Positions 18,244 through 26,616 of a stretch of DNA of 64,000 bases are shown here, piece by piece. The position numbers were made by a program, and so were the translations under genes. Position 1 is the first letter of the stretch. Each line of letters opens with the position of its first letter. Source of the stretch: Clostridia bacterium (GTDB lineage Bacteria > Bacillota > Clostridia > Christensenellales > UMGS416); contig JAFGUF010000039.1 of NCBI GenBank assembly GCA_016938675.1, positions 87,560-151,559 on the forward strand, given 5' to 3'. The notes beneath the pieces are model-generated. The model was not told the DNA's origin. It saw only the letters and a program-made list of their open reading frames with translations, and made no database searches.

Positions 18244-18645
18244 GTGAAAGAGAATTTTAAAGAGCTTTTCAGATATGTACTAGTAGGAGGGCTGGCATTT
18301 TTAGTGGATGCCGGGGTTCTTCACTTAGTAATGATTCTATTTCCCGACTGGAGATATACATTGTATTTTGCAGTAGGTGCGGGGTTTGTATTCGGCCTTA
18401 CAGTTAACTATATTTTATCAATTTTGTTTGTTTTCAAAAACGCGAAAGAAAAAACCGAAAATCGGAAAGTAATCACCTTTATTATTTTTGCGGTAATCGG
18501 GCTTATTGGTCTGGGCCTTACTGAGCTTGGCATGCATATATGCGTCGTTATCCTCGGCTTTCATCATCTGATAGTTAAGGTTTTTGTGGCGGGAGCCGTT
18601 CTGCTTTGGAATTACATAGCAAGAAAAGTGATAATCTTCAGCTAA
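18244..18645 (+). CDS. GtrA-family membrane protein
   Basis: A 133-residue GtrA/DPMS-region protein with four predicted membrane helices and the family pattern FRYVLVGGLAFLVDAGVLHL at the N-terminus and VLLWNYIARKVIIF at the end. Family members are thought to help move or position polyprenyl-linked sugars across the membrane for surface glycosylation. Starts at GTG with GGAAGG seven to eight bases upstream. Followed 53 bp later by an oxidoreductase and a GT-C-like protein on the same strand. Confidence 0.9.
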   Translation: MKENFKELFRYVLVGGLAFLVDAGVLHLVMILFPDWRYTLYFAVGAGFVFGLTVNYILSILFVFKNAKEKTENRKVITFIIFAVIGLIGLGLTELGMHICVVILGFHHLIVKVFVAGAVLLWNYIARKVIIFS

Positions 18646-18698
18646 TTATGCCCAAATATTTGCTTGGCAATAACTTATAGATTAAAAGAGGGATTTGA

Positions 18699-20252
18699 AT
18701 GCAGGATGTTGTAATAATCGGGGCAGGCCCGGCCGGGCTGAGTGCCGCATATAAACTGCTTAAGCAAAATAAAAACCTGAATGTTACGATTCTTGAGGCA
18801 TCCGGACACATTGGCGGCATCTCAAGAACACAGGTTTTCGAGGATAACCGGATGGATTTAGGCGGACACCGATTCTTCACAAAAAGCAAGGAAGTAATGG
18901 ACCTGTGGACAGAAATAATGCCGCTGCAGGGAGCCCCCTCAAAAGATGATATTCTACTAAACAGAGAAGTGGAAGTTAATGAAGGTGGCCCAGATCCTGA
19001 AGCAACAGATAAAGTACTGCTCAGACGGCGCAGAATATCCCGTATATATTTCCTTAAAAAATTCTTTGACTACCCTCTAAGCCTTAAAATGCAGACATTT
19101 GCAAATATGGGGCTTCTGCGCACTCTGAATGCCGGATTCGGATATGTATACGCCTCCATATTCAAAAGGCCTGAAAAAACCCTTGAAGATTTTTATATTA
19201 ATCGGTTCGGAAAGCCTCTTTACGAGATGTTCTTTGAAGGCTACACGGAGAAAGTATGGGGCATACATCCGTCTGAAATCTCGCCGGACTGGGGAGCGCA
19301 GAGAGTAAAAGGGCTTTCTCTATTTAAAGCTTTGCTAAATGTCCTTCTAAAACCTTTCAAAAAAAGCGGTAAAGTTGAAACATCCCTCATAGAGGAGTTC
19401 TTCTACCCTGCCAAAGGACCTGGCAGCCTATACGAGCATATGCATGATGAAATTGTCAAAATGGGCGGAAATGTTGAGCTGCACCGCACTGTAAACAAAA
19501 TAGAAACTTCAGAAAACGAAATAATGAAAATTTGGGCTGAAGACGAAAAAGGAAGCTCATATGAATACAATCCCGGAGCAGTTTTTTCCTCCATGCCAGT
19601 AAAGGATTTAATTTACGCTGCAGGAAGCAACGCACCCAGTAATGTTGCTGAAATTGCAGATAATCTTCCCTATCGAGATTTTATGACAGTTGGCCTTCTG
19701 GTAGACAGCCTCGCAATAAAGAATAATTCCGGCATTAAAACCATTTCAGACATTGTCCCTGACTGCTGGATATATGTGCAGGACAGAGATGTCAGGCTTG
19801 GGAGAGTGCAGATATTCAATAACTGGTCGCCATATATGGTGTCTGACTACAAAGAAACAGTATTTATCGGCCTTGAATATTTTTGCAGCGAAGGCGACGA
19901 ATTATGGACAATGAAAGATAGTGATTTCATTCAAATGGCAATAGAGGAAGTATCGCAAATCGGAATGATAAAAAAGGAATCTGTTCTGAAAAGCACTCTA
20001 GTACGGCAGAAAAAGGCATACCCTGCCTACTTCGGGGCTTATAAAGATTTTGATAAAGTAAAAGCTTATCTTGATACGCTGGATAACCTTTACTGCATAG
20101 GCAGGAACGGACAGCACAGGTATAACAATATGGATCACTCAATCCTTACTGGAATGCATGCCGTTGATGTATACTTATCCGGAAGCAAAAACAAAGAGCA
20201 AATTTGGCAGATAAATACCGAGGAAGAATACCATGAAACAAGCAAAGAATGA
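18699..20252 (+). CDS. FAD-dependent oxidoreductase (protoporphyrinogen oxidase/UDP-galactopyranose mutase-like)
   Basis: A 517-residue flavoprotein with an N-terminal Rossmann FAD site VVIIGAGPAGLSAAYKLL (5-22), the LDLGGHRFFTKS-type second flavin segment (RMDLGGHRFFTK) and a C-terminal flavin-closing segment (NLYCIGRNGQHRYNNMDHSI). The RYNNMDH-type ending resembles proteins annotated as UDP-galactopyranose mutase-like or amine oxidase-like enzymes in polysaccharide loci. The product is probably a modified sugar nucleotide or lipid-linked sugar, but the substrate is not known. The downstream gene overlaps it by 20 bp, so they are translated together. Confidence 0.85.
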   Translation: MQDVVIIGAGPAGLSAAYKLLKQNKNLNVTILEASGHIGGISRTQVFEDNRMDLGGHRFFTKSKEVMDLWTEIMPLQGAPSKDDILLNREVEVNEGGPDPEATDKVLLRRRRISRIYFLKKFFDYPLSLKMQTFANMGLLRTLNAGFGYVYASIFKRPEKTLEDFYINRFGKPLYEMFFEGYTEKVWGIHPSEISPDWGAQRVKGLSLFKALLNVLLKPFKKSGKVETSLIEEFFYPAKGPGSLYEHMHDEIVKMGGNVELHRTVNKIETSENEIMKIWAEDEKGSSYEYNPGAVFSSMPVKDLIYAAGSNAPSNVAEIADNLPYRDFMTVGLLVDSLAIKNNSGIKTISDIVPDCWIYVQDRDVRLGRVQIFNNWSPYMVSDYKETVFIGLEYFCSEGDELWTMKDSDFIQMAIEEVSQIGMIKKESVLKSTLVRQKKAYPAYFGAYKDFDKVKAYLDTLDNLYCIGRNGQHRYNNMDHSILTGMHAVDVYLSGSKNKEQIWQINTEEEYHETSKE

Positions 20253-21948
20253 TATTAAATCCTTCCTGAATAAATTTGAAAATTCCGATGACAGATGGGG
20301 ATGGGCTGTACTTTTTTTATACATTGCAGCAATTTCAATCATCAGCGTATTTCATGAACCATGGTTTGATGAAGCTCAGGCATGGATCATAGCAAGAGAC
20401 GTCTCTTTTTTTGATATTATTTTCTCCATACCCCATTATGAAGGCCACCCTCCGCTTTGGCACTTGTACCTTGCGCTGTTTGCAAAATCAGGCATACCCT
20501 ATGAGCTCGGACTTAAGTCAGCGGCAATTATAATAAATTCAATCGCTGCTGCCCTGATCATATTCAAATCACCCTTTAAGAAAATCATACGCTACCTTAT
20601 ACCATTCACATATTACTTTTTCTATATATATGGTGTTGTAAGCAGGTGCTACAGCTTCACGCTCCTTGGCTTTGTACTTTTGGCTGTCACATACAGAGAC
20701 CGGAATGCAAAGCCTTTACTTTATGTCCTCTCAATGCTTGTATTGTGCCTTTCCATGGCATACGGCCTTCTATTCAGCGCAGGAATAGCTCTTATATGGC
20801 TTATCGAAATAATGAAGGACAAGGAACTAAAAAGTTTTTTTCCATCATTAATCAAAGACAAGCGTATTTATGCTCTGGTTCTACTTTTCATCAGCGCTCT
20901 AGCAATTGTATACATAATCATGCCTACAGAAAATACCTTCGCAGCTAACCTTAGTGACTACGAAAGCCCGTTTATCATAAGACTGGTTTATATGCTTCTA
21001 ATTGCCCCTGTTGATGCCGCTTTCTTCACATCAATACCCGGCAACTATACTCTTATGTATTGTGAAATCACCCCTTCAATCATAATAATTGGTTCATTTG
21101 TTTTTGCAGTGTTTGCATTCGCTGTATACATAATTGGCAAAACGCACGGAACGCTTCCTATTTTAATTATTCCATACATTCTTTTTGCGGCGTTTGCCGG
21201 CTTGATGTATTTTACAGAGCACCATCTTAGCATCATCGCGTATTTTTTCCTTTTCTGGTTCTGGATAAGCATCGGCAGCGATAAAAAATATCCCCTGCCT
21301 GAATCCATAACAAAAAAAATACGAGCAAATGATATCATCAAACTTAGAAAGCTGGCCTGGATATTCCCCGCTGTGCTGATTGGCTTCCCTCTCTACTGGA
21401 ATATTTCCGCGTGCGCTATGGAAATTGGCACACCCTATTGCTCAGCCAGAGAAATAGCTGAGTTTATATCTGAAAATGGATTTGAAGATAGGCTCATTAT
21501 GGCTGAATGGCTTAGCGAAAACTCTCTTGGTAACAGTGACCAGGTAAATATAGACTACCAATGGACACCGGCATACCTCGCCTATTTCGACAAAAACATC
21601 GTTTATAATTTCAACCGCGGAGATGAAGGACTGTGCTACAACACCCACATAATTCCCACTGATGAAGAAGTGCTGGCGGAATATGATAGATTGCGTAGCA
21701 TAGGCGCGCCAGATATTCTAATTGGTTTTCCGGATTTATACTCCATATTCGGCGATACTGTAAGTTTTAATGATTATACTCTGGTCAAGGTTATAATCGA
21801 AAAGCGGATAACAAAAGACGACCACTTCCGGCTTGGCAACATGCTCAAAATCTATGTCAAAAATGACCTGGCTCAAGAATATGAACTCCCTTCTGAAGAT
21901 GAGGACTATTGGACAGAAGTTCTTATCGGCAATATAAAACACAAATAA
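20233..21948 (+). CDS. GT-C-like multipass membrane protein, putative glycosyltransferase
   Basis: A 571-residue protein with about ten predicted membrane helices and a soluble C-terminal part from about 400. The first luminal/extracytoplasmic loop carries HEPWFDEAQAWIIARD and later HYEGHPPLWHLYL, the acidic-pair and GHPP layout seen in GT-C enzymes that use polyprenyl-phosphate sugars. GAGGAA precedes the ATG, which lies inside the preceding gene (20 bp overlap). With GtrA and a sugar-modifying flavoenzyme it suggests a small surface-glycosylation set; acceptor and sugar are unknown. Confidence 0.75.
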   Translation: MKQAKNDIKSFLNKFENSDDRWGWAVLFLYIAAISIISVFHEPWFDEAQAWIIARDVSFFDIIFSIPHYEGHPPLWHLYLALFAKSGIPYELGLKSAAIIINSIAAALIIFKSPFKKIIRYLIPFTYYFFYIYGVVSRCYSFTLLGFVLLAVTYRDRNAKPLLYVLSMLVLCLSMAYGLLFSAGIALIWLIEIMKDKELKSFFPSLIKDKRIYALVLLFISALAIVYIIMPTENTFAANLSDYESPFIIRLVYMLLIAPVDAAFFTSIPGNYTLMYCEITPSIIIIGSFVFAVFAFAVYIIGKTHGTLPILIIPYILFAAFAGLMYFTEHHLSIIAYFFLFWFWISIGSDKKYPLPESITKKIRANDIIKLRKLAWIFPAVLIGFPLYWNISACAMEIGTPYCSAREIAEFISENGFEDRLIMAEWLSENSLGNSDQVNIDYQWTPAYLAYFDKNIVYNFNRGDEGLCYNTHIIPTDEEVLAEYDRLRSIGAPDILIGFPDLYSIFGDTVSFNDYTLVKVIIEKRITKDDHFRLGNMLKIYVKNDLAQEYELPSEDEDYWTEVLIGNIKHK

Positions 21949-22134
21949 ACTAATATACTTTTTTTTAATATGCTTTGAACCTCCTGAATTCTACTAGATT
22001 TTAGGGGATTGCTCTTTTTGAAATTAAAAATTCATTTTATACCTGCCTATCCTGCCGAAAAAGTGGGCTTATCATTTCATTAGCTCCAAATCTTTGCATA
22101 CAAGCACAATATCAGGATGAATAAAAAAACTTAA

Positions 22135-22162
22135 TTGACAAGTATATGGATTTGTGTATAAT
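22135..22162 (+). promoter_or_regulatory. Sigma-A promoter of the Mn-riboswitch antiporter transcript
   Basis: Consensus TTGACA (22135-22140) and TATAAT (22157-22162) with a 16 bp spacer, about 10 bp before the riboswitch. The bases 21949-22134 between the previous gene and this promoter show no further feature. Confidence 0.9.
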
Positions 22163-22171
22163 ACTAATTGT

Positions 22172-22262
22172 TTGAGGGAGTACCTAACCTTTACAAGGGA
22201 TTAAAGTCGTCATCTCGGAAATTATTTTCCCGGCTTTAGTGACAATGTCTAGCGAGACTCAA
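22172..22262 (+). ncRNA. yybP-ykoY manganese riboswitch
   Basis: The leader contains the conserved yybP-ykoY blocks in order: GGGAGTA, AAAGTCGTCA with TCTCGG, CCCGGCTTTAGTGACA and TCTAGCGAGACTC. P1 is closed by TTGAG (22172-22176) with CTCAA (22258-22262). The 3' strand of P1 is also the 5' arm of the downstream terminator, so Mn2+ binding should block termination and switch the gene on, as expected for a metal exporter. Confidence 0.9.
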
Positions 22263-22293
22263 TACAGTGAATTCTGCTGTATTGAGTCTTTTT
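22256..22293 (+). terminator. Riboswitch expression-platform terminator
   Basis: GACTCAATACAG (22256-22267) pairs perfectly with CTGTATTGAGTC (22277-22288), followed by a T run. It shares bases with riboswitch P1, giving mutually exclusive folds. Confidence 0.92.
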
Positions 22294-22323
22294 ATTTTGC
22301 TTTTTAGAAACGGAGATTAAATA

Positions 22324-23364
22324 ATGGATGTACAAATCTATAATGTATTAAACAGCCAGCCTACATTGATACTTGCACTTGCAATAGCAGTAATGCTTTA
22401 TATTTTGAGCAAGGGAGCAGATATTTTGGTAGATAATGCGGTTAGCCTGTCTATACACTGGGGAGTTCCTAAAATGATAATTGGTGCAACAATAGTATCA
22501 TTAGGAACTACCCTGCCGGAGGCAACTGTTTCTGTACTTGCAGCCTTAAAAGGGAATCCTGACCTTGCATTAGGCAATGCAATTGGCTCTATTATTGCAG
22601 ATACAGGCTTAATTATTGGCCTTGCAGCACTGCTGGGCACCTTACCGGTAGATAGAATAATTGTTAAGAGGCAAGGAAGAATACAACTGGCTGCCGGATT
22701 TTTATTAGCTATTGTCTGCTTGCCATTTCTATCAAGAAATAACGGAAATATAAGTCAAATGGTAGGATTGCTATTCATTGCCTTGCTAATCATATATATA
22801 TATTTCTCTATAAGATGGACAAGGAATCCGCTATCAATTAATTCACCTGATCCTTCTCATGCAAACAATAATACATCTTCATCTGTGTTAGTAGAAGAAA
22901 AGGGTCCGTTAATAGTACAAATAGCAAAATTATTTGGTGGAATATTGCTTGTTATTGCTTCATCTAAAATATTAATACCTTCTGTTGAAATAACTGCAGT
23001 CCGTATCGGAATACCACAAAGTATAATCGCTGCAACTTTAGTTGCTCTAGGCACAAGCTTACCTGAATTAGTTACAGCAATTTCAGCAGTAAGAAAAGGC
23101 CATGGTGAACTAGCTGTCGGTAACATTGTTGGGGCAGACATTTTAAACGTTTTGTTCGTCGTAGGCAGTGCAGCAGCGGTGACATCAGGCGGTTTAGATG
23201 TGCCTATTGATTTCTACAAACTTCAGATACCAACTATGCTTATTATACTTTTTGTATTCAGAATATTTACTCGAGGTAAGAATGAAAAGATCACAAAGCT
23301 TGAAGGGTCTGTACTACTATCAATATATATTACATACATTGTGCTTAACTATACTTGGTTATAG
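22324..23364 (+). CDS. Calcium/cation antiporter (CaCA family), probable Mn2+ exporter
   Basis: A 346-residue transporter with about ten membrane helices and the two CaCA alpha repeats: the first with SLGTTLPEATVS and GNAIGSIIAD, the second with ALGTSLPELVTA and GNIVGADILN. The family exchanges Na+ or H+ for Ca2+ (YrbG-like). Here a yybP-ykoY riboswitch controls it, which points to manganese export rather than simple calcium homeostasis; that is inference from regulation. ACGGAG lies about 9 bp before the ATG. It is a single-gene transcript. Confidence 0.9.
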   Translation: MDVQIYNVLNSQPTLILALAIAVMLYILSKGADILVDNAVSLSIHWGVPKMIIGATIVSLGTTLPEATVSVLAALKGNPDLALGNAIGSIIADTGLIIGLAALLGTLPVDRIIVKRQGRIQLAAGFLLAIVCLPFLSRNNGNISQMVGLLFIALLIIYIYFSIRWTRNPLSINSPDPSHANNNTSSSVLVEEKGPLIVQIAKLFGGILLVIASSKILIPSVEITAVRIGIPQSIIAATLVALGTSLPELVTAISAVRKGHGELAVGNIVGADILNVLFVVGSAAAVTSGGLDVPIDFYKLQIPTMLIILFVFRIFTRGKNEKITKLEGSVLLSIYITYIVLNYTWL

Positions 23365-23513
23365 GTAAACATAATAATCCGCTAGCATATTTCAAACTCA
23401 ACTTTACAATAATTAAGCCAGTCTAAATACAATAATTATATTTTATGCCTAAAAAACAGATAAAAATACATTTTGCGCGATATTTCCAGATGATTACATT
23501 TAAATATTTACGA

Positions 23514-23542
23514 TTGTATATACCGAACATATGTGCTATAAT
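23514..23542 (+). promoter_or_regulatory. Promoter with a near-consensus LexA (SOS) box
   Basis: TTGTAT (23514-23519) and TATAAT (23537-23542) with 17 bp spacing. Inside the spacer lies CGAACATATGTGCT (23524-23537), matching the Gram-positive LexA site CGAACRNRYGTTCG at 12 of 14 positions. A repressor bound here would block the polymerase, so the downstream repair-type genes are candidates for SOS control. Confidence 0.6.
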
Positions 23543-23574
23543 TAAGCAAATATAATCAACAGGTGGGACGGCAG

Positions 23575-24846
23575 ATGGAACTGATAGACAAACTGGAAAT
23601 ATTGGGAGACGCAGCGAAATATGACGCCTCCTGCTCCTCCAGCGGCAGCAGCAGGAAGGGCAGCACTGGCTCAGCAGCGCTTCCGGGCATATGCCACTCC
23701 TGGGCAGCTGACGGCAGATGCATATCCCTTTTAAAGGTGCTCATGGATAACCGCTGCCTCTATAACTGCGCCTATTGCAAAAACTCCAGAAGCAGTGACA
23801 CCAAAAGAGCCGGCTTCGAGCCGCAGGAAGTATATGAAATAACCATGAACTTCTACAAGCGCAACTATATTGAGGGGCTTTTTTTGAGCTCCGGCGTCTT
23901 CAGAAGCCCGGACTACACCATGGAAAAGATGATAAAAGCCGTAGAACTTTTAAGGAACAATGGCTTCGGCGGATATATACACTTCAAGGCAATACCCGGG
24001 GCATCAAAGGAGCTGATTGAAAGGGCAGGATTCCTATCAGATAGAATGTCCGTTAATGTAGAGCTGCCCACAAATGACAGCCTGATGCTTTTAGCTCCCG
24101 AAAAGAGCAAACAAAATATTTTCCTTCCCATGGGTCAGATAGCCGCATCCATAACGTCGAATAAGAATAACTTTCTAGATAAAGATAAATTCGCACCTGC
24201 AGGGCAAAGCACGCAGATGATAGTTGGGGCAACACAGGACAGCGATTACCAGATACTTCGGCTGTCTCAGTATATGTACAAATATTATGAACTGAAACGA
24301 GTATACTACTCAGCCTACGTTCCCGTTAACCAAAATAAGCTGCTCCCTGTAATAGACAAGCCGCCGCTTTTGCGCGAGCACCGGTTGTATCAGGCCGACT
24401 GGCTGCTCAGATTCTACGGCTTTGACGCAAGCGAGATATTAGACGAAAGATTCCCCATGCTCGATAACAGCCTAGACCCTAAATGCGTGTGGGCGCTTAG
24501 GCATCGAGAATTCTTCCCCGTAGAAATCAACAAAGCCGACCTGCTTGTGCTGCTTCGCGTGCCCGGAATAGGCAATATATCAGCCCGCAGGATAATATCA
24601 GCCCGGCGAATGGGGCCGCTTAGCTTCGAAGATTTGAAAAAAATAGGTGTTGTTATGAAAAGGGCAAAATACTTCATTACCTGCAGCGGAAAGTACATGA
24701 ATGGGATATTTCTATCTACTCCACAGATATATAACAGCTTGGTTACATATGAAAAACCTTTGTTCCTGCCCCTCGGCATGCAGACAACTATGTTCGAACG
24801 CGAAAACATGGAAAACGCAAAAAAGATAATTACGGGGGTGTATTAA
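23575..24846 (+). CDS. Radical SAM protein of the putative DNA modification/repair family (TIGR03916-like)
   Basis: A 423-residue protein with the radical-SAM cluster motif CLYNCAYC (Cys 61, 65, 68), a barrel region including GLFLSSG and HFKAIPGA, and C-terminal helix-hairpin-helix DNA-binding segments (LLVLLRVPGIGNISARRIISARR, about 320-345). This layout matches the family annotated as putative DNA modification/repair radical SAM protein, always paired with the next gene. The ATG at 23575 is preferred (AGGTGG upstream); a GTG at 23563 is in frame. The reaction is not known; repair of UV or other base damage has been proposed from its similarity to spore photoproduct lyase. Confidence 0.9.
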   Translation: MELIDKLEILGDAAKYDASCSSSGSSRKGSTGSAALPGICHSWAADGRCISLLKVLMDNRCLYNCAYCKNSRSSDTKRAGFEPQEVYEITMNFYKRNYIEGLFLSSGVFRSPDYTMEKMIKAVELLRNNGFGGYIHFKAIPGASKELIERAGFLSDRMSVNVELPTNDSLMLLAPEKSKQNIFLPMGQIAASITSNKNNFLDKDKFAPAGQSTQMIVGATQDSDYQILRLSQYMYKYYELKRVYYSAYVPVNQNKLLPVIDKPPLLREHRLYQADWLLRFYGFDASEILDERFPMLDNSLDPKCVWALRHREFFPVEINKADLLVLLRVPGIGNISARRIISARRMGPLSFEDLKKIGVVMKRAKYFITCSGKYMNGIFLSTPQIYNSLVTYEKPLFLPLGMQTTMFERENMENAKKIITGVY

Positions 24847-25607
24847 TGGAAAATGCCGAATTTATCTATATCTGCGACGGAACTATCGAAGGGCTGCTAA
24901 GTGCAGTATACAAAAGCTATTACAGCCATGAAAATGTATTCGATATCATTGCATCGGACGATTTTCAAAGCAGCTTTGCCTATGAGTATAGAAATATCAC
25001 TACTGATTTTAAGCAAGCGCAGAAAGTAGCCTATTCAATTAAAAGCAAAATATCACGCCAAGCATTTGAAACCGTAGTAAATGTATGGCTGACAGAGAGT
25101 GAGCTTCGAGGGCATCATATTCTTGAATATATTAAGCTTGGATTCAAAAAAGGACGAGATGTGGACTGTATGCTGACACAGGAAAATGTAGCCTTCATGC
25201 AGATGATGTCCCGGAAAGTCGAATTTGAAGTGCACAGGTTTCTGGGGATACTCCGCTTTTCAAAGCTGCATGACGGATCGTTTTTTTCATCCATAAGCAC
25301 CGATTATAATATTCTTTCGCTGATTGCCGAGCATTTCTCCCAAAGGCTGTCTGAAGACAGGTTGATAATATACGATGAAAAGCGCAAAAACGCAATTCTT
25401 TCTGACCGCGGTGAATGGATACTCGTTAACGGAATTAAAATGGGTGAAGTAACTCTAAGCCACGAGGAAACATCCTTCCGTGACATGTGGCAGAGGTATT
25501 TTGAGGCTATTGCCATCAAGGAAAGGACAAACAAGAAGCTGCAGAGAAGCTTTATACCCGTAAGGTACTGGAGCAATGTAACAGAGCTAAAAAAAGAGCT
25601 GCAATAA
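24846..25607 (+). CDS. TIGR03915-type DNA metabolism protein, partner of the radical SAM protein
   Basis: A 253-residue protein of the DUF4130-type family, recognised by IYICDGTIEGLLSAVYKSY at the start and by HRFLGILRFSKLHDG and SEDRLIIYDEKRKNAIL further on. The C-terminal FIPVRYWSNVTEL closes the family signature. Its start overlaps the stop region of the radical-SAM gene, so they are co-translated. The domain resembles part of uracil-DNA-glycosylase-like proteins in other bacteria, suggesting a nucleic-acid role, but no enzymatic activity is established. It is convergent with the MBL gene 20 bp away. Confidence 0.87.
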   Translation: MENAEFIYICDGTIEGLLSAVYKSYYSHENVFDIIASDDFQSSFAYEYRNITTDFKQAQKVAYSIKSKISRQAFETVVNVWLTESELRGHHILEYIKLGFKKGRDVDCMLTQENVAFMQMMSRKVEFEVHRFLGILRFSKLHDGSFFSSISTDYNILSLIAEHFSQRLSEDRLIIYDEKRKNAILSDRGEWILVNGIKMGEVTLSHEETSFRDMWQRYFEAIAIKERTNKKLQRSFIPVRYWSNVTELKKELQ

Positions 25608-25622
25608 TTTTTGCAACTCTTT
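25593..25622 (-). terminator. Terminator of the znu operon, inside the convergent gene's 3' end
   Basis: On the minus strand AAAGAGTTGCA pairs with TGCAGCTCTTT (25622-25612 with 25603-25593, one G-U) and is followed by a T7 run. It lies over the stop codon of the plus-strand gene. Confidence 0.75.
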
Positions 25623-25627
25623 CAATT

Positions 25628-26236
25628 TCATTCGAACAAATCTTCAATTCTTTGATTGCAGTTTCCTTCAATATGCGGCCCGTGTCCCGGGCATATTATG
25701 CTAATATCATACTCTGACAGCACCTTAACATTCTTTTCAAAAAGCTCAGTATCATCATTGAACTTTACAGGCGGCAGTGATAACCCTTTGTTATTAAAAA
25801 GGCAGTCACCTGAAAAAAGTATACCGCTTCTTTTTGCATAAAAAGCCATGTTGCCTTTAGAATGGCCAGGAATGTGTATTGCCTGAATGCCTCCCAAAAT
25901 ATCCAGTTCTTCTCCGCCTTCAAGGAGATTTATCTGCGCAGGGTCTGCCTTGCCATCAATTCTTTCCAAATCATCTGCGTGCACAAATATTTTTGCGCCT
26001 GATATCTTGCTGAGTTTCTTCAAATTGGCTATATGGTCCATATGTCCATGAGTGATGATTATATAATTGATATTTTCAGGCTCAATTCCTATTTCATTCA
26101 GCTGATTTTTAATATTCGCGTATTCCCCGGCAAAGCCTGTATCAATAATGGTTACTTGCTCACCATCTTTAATAAGGTAAACCTGGCTGACCAACATCTT
26201 TTCGAGTTTGAAAACATTCTCAGCAATTTTTATCAT
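25628..26236 (-). CDS. MBL-fold metallo-hydrolase
   Basis: A 202-residue metallo-beta-lactamase-fold hydrolase with the dinuclear metal motif THGHMDH (about 61-67), IPGHSKGN, FSGDCLF and the C-terminal CPGHG histidine. It is the glyoxalase II-like class that acts on thioesters or phosphodiesters; the substrate is unknown. It is the last gene of the zinc-transport transcript, 20 bp after the NusG-II gene. As a zinc-binding enzyme its placement could be functional or accidental. Confidence 0.88.
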   Translation of the reverse strand: MIKIAENVFKLEKMLVSQVYLIKDGEQVTIIDTGFAGEYANIKNQLNEIGIEPENINYIIITHGHMDHIANLKKLSKISGAKIFVHADDLERIDGKADPAQINLLEGGEELDILGGIQAIHIPGHSKGNMAFYAKRSGILFSGDCLFNNKGLSLPPVKFNDDTELFEKNVKVLSEYDISIICPGHGPHIEGNCNQRIEDLFE

Positions 26237-26256
26237 TGTAAACCCCTTTTATACTT

Positions 26257-26601
26257 TCAGTTCCACGCAATTATCTCAACCACCATCTTATGCGGCAAGC
26301 ATACGATCAAATCTCCTATCTCTACAGCTTCCTTGGTTTCTACACATATTTGATTAGGGCAGTCAGCATAGACAACATCTACAGAGCCATTTGAAATAAT
26401 GACTTCATTTGTTCCATATACCGTCTCAACCATTATTACCATCTCAGTATTTTCCGTCAGTTTTACTTTTCTGTATTCCTCGCCGTCAACAGTGATAAGC
26501 ACACCTTTTGCCTCACCTGCTGTGGCTAATCTTACTGCGAATATGCTGATTACAGCAACCGCAAGTATGATTGCAAATATTATAATTTCTTTCTTCTTCA
26601 T
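26257..26601 (-). CDS. NusG domain II-containing exported protein
   Basis: A 114-residue protein with an N-terminal membrane anchor/signal (about 5-25) and a NusG_II domain (about 33-112). The conserved Cys-rich stretch DCPNQIC...VCLPHKMVVEI is present. Such proteins are common in Firmicutes, usually beside quinone or isoprenoid synthesis or transporter genes; their role is unknown. Here it sits between znuB (15 bp upstream) and an MBL hydrolase (20 bp downstream), in a zinc uptake operon. The three Cys and one His could bind metal, which is a guess. Confidence 0.85.
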   Translation of the reverse strand: MKKKEIIIFAIILAVAVISIFAVRLATAGEAKGVLITVDGEEYRKVKLTENTEMVIMVETVYGTNEVIISNGSVDVVYADCPNQICVETKEAVEIGDLIVCLPHKMVVEIIAWN

Positions 26602-26616
26602 ATTCGGTACCTGCCT

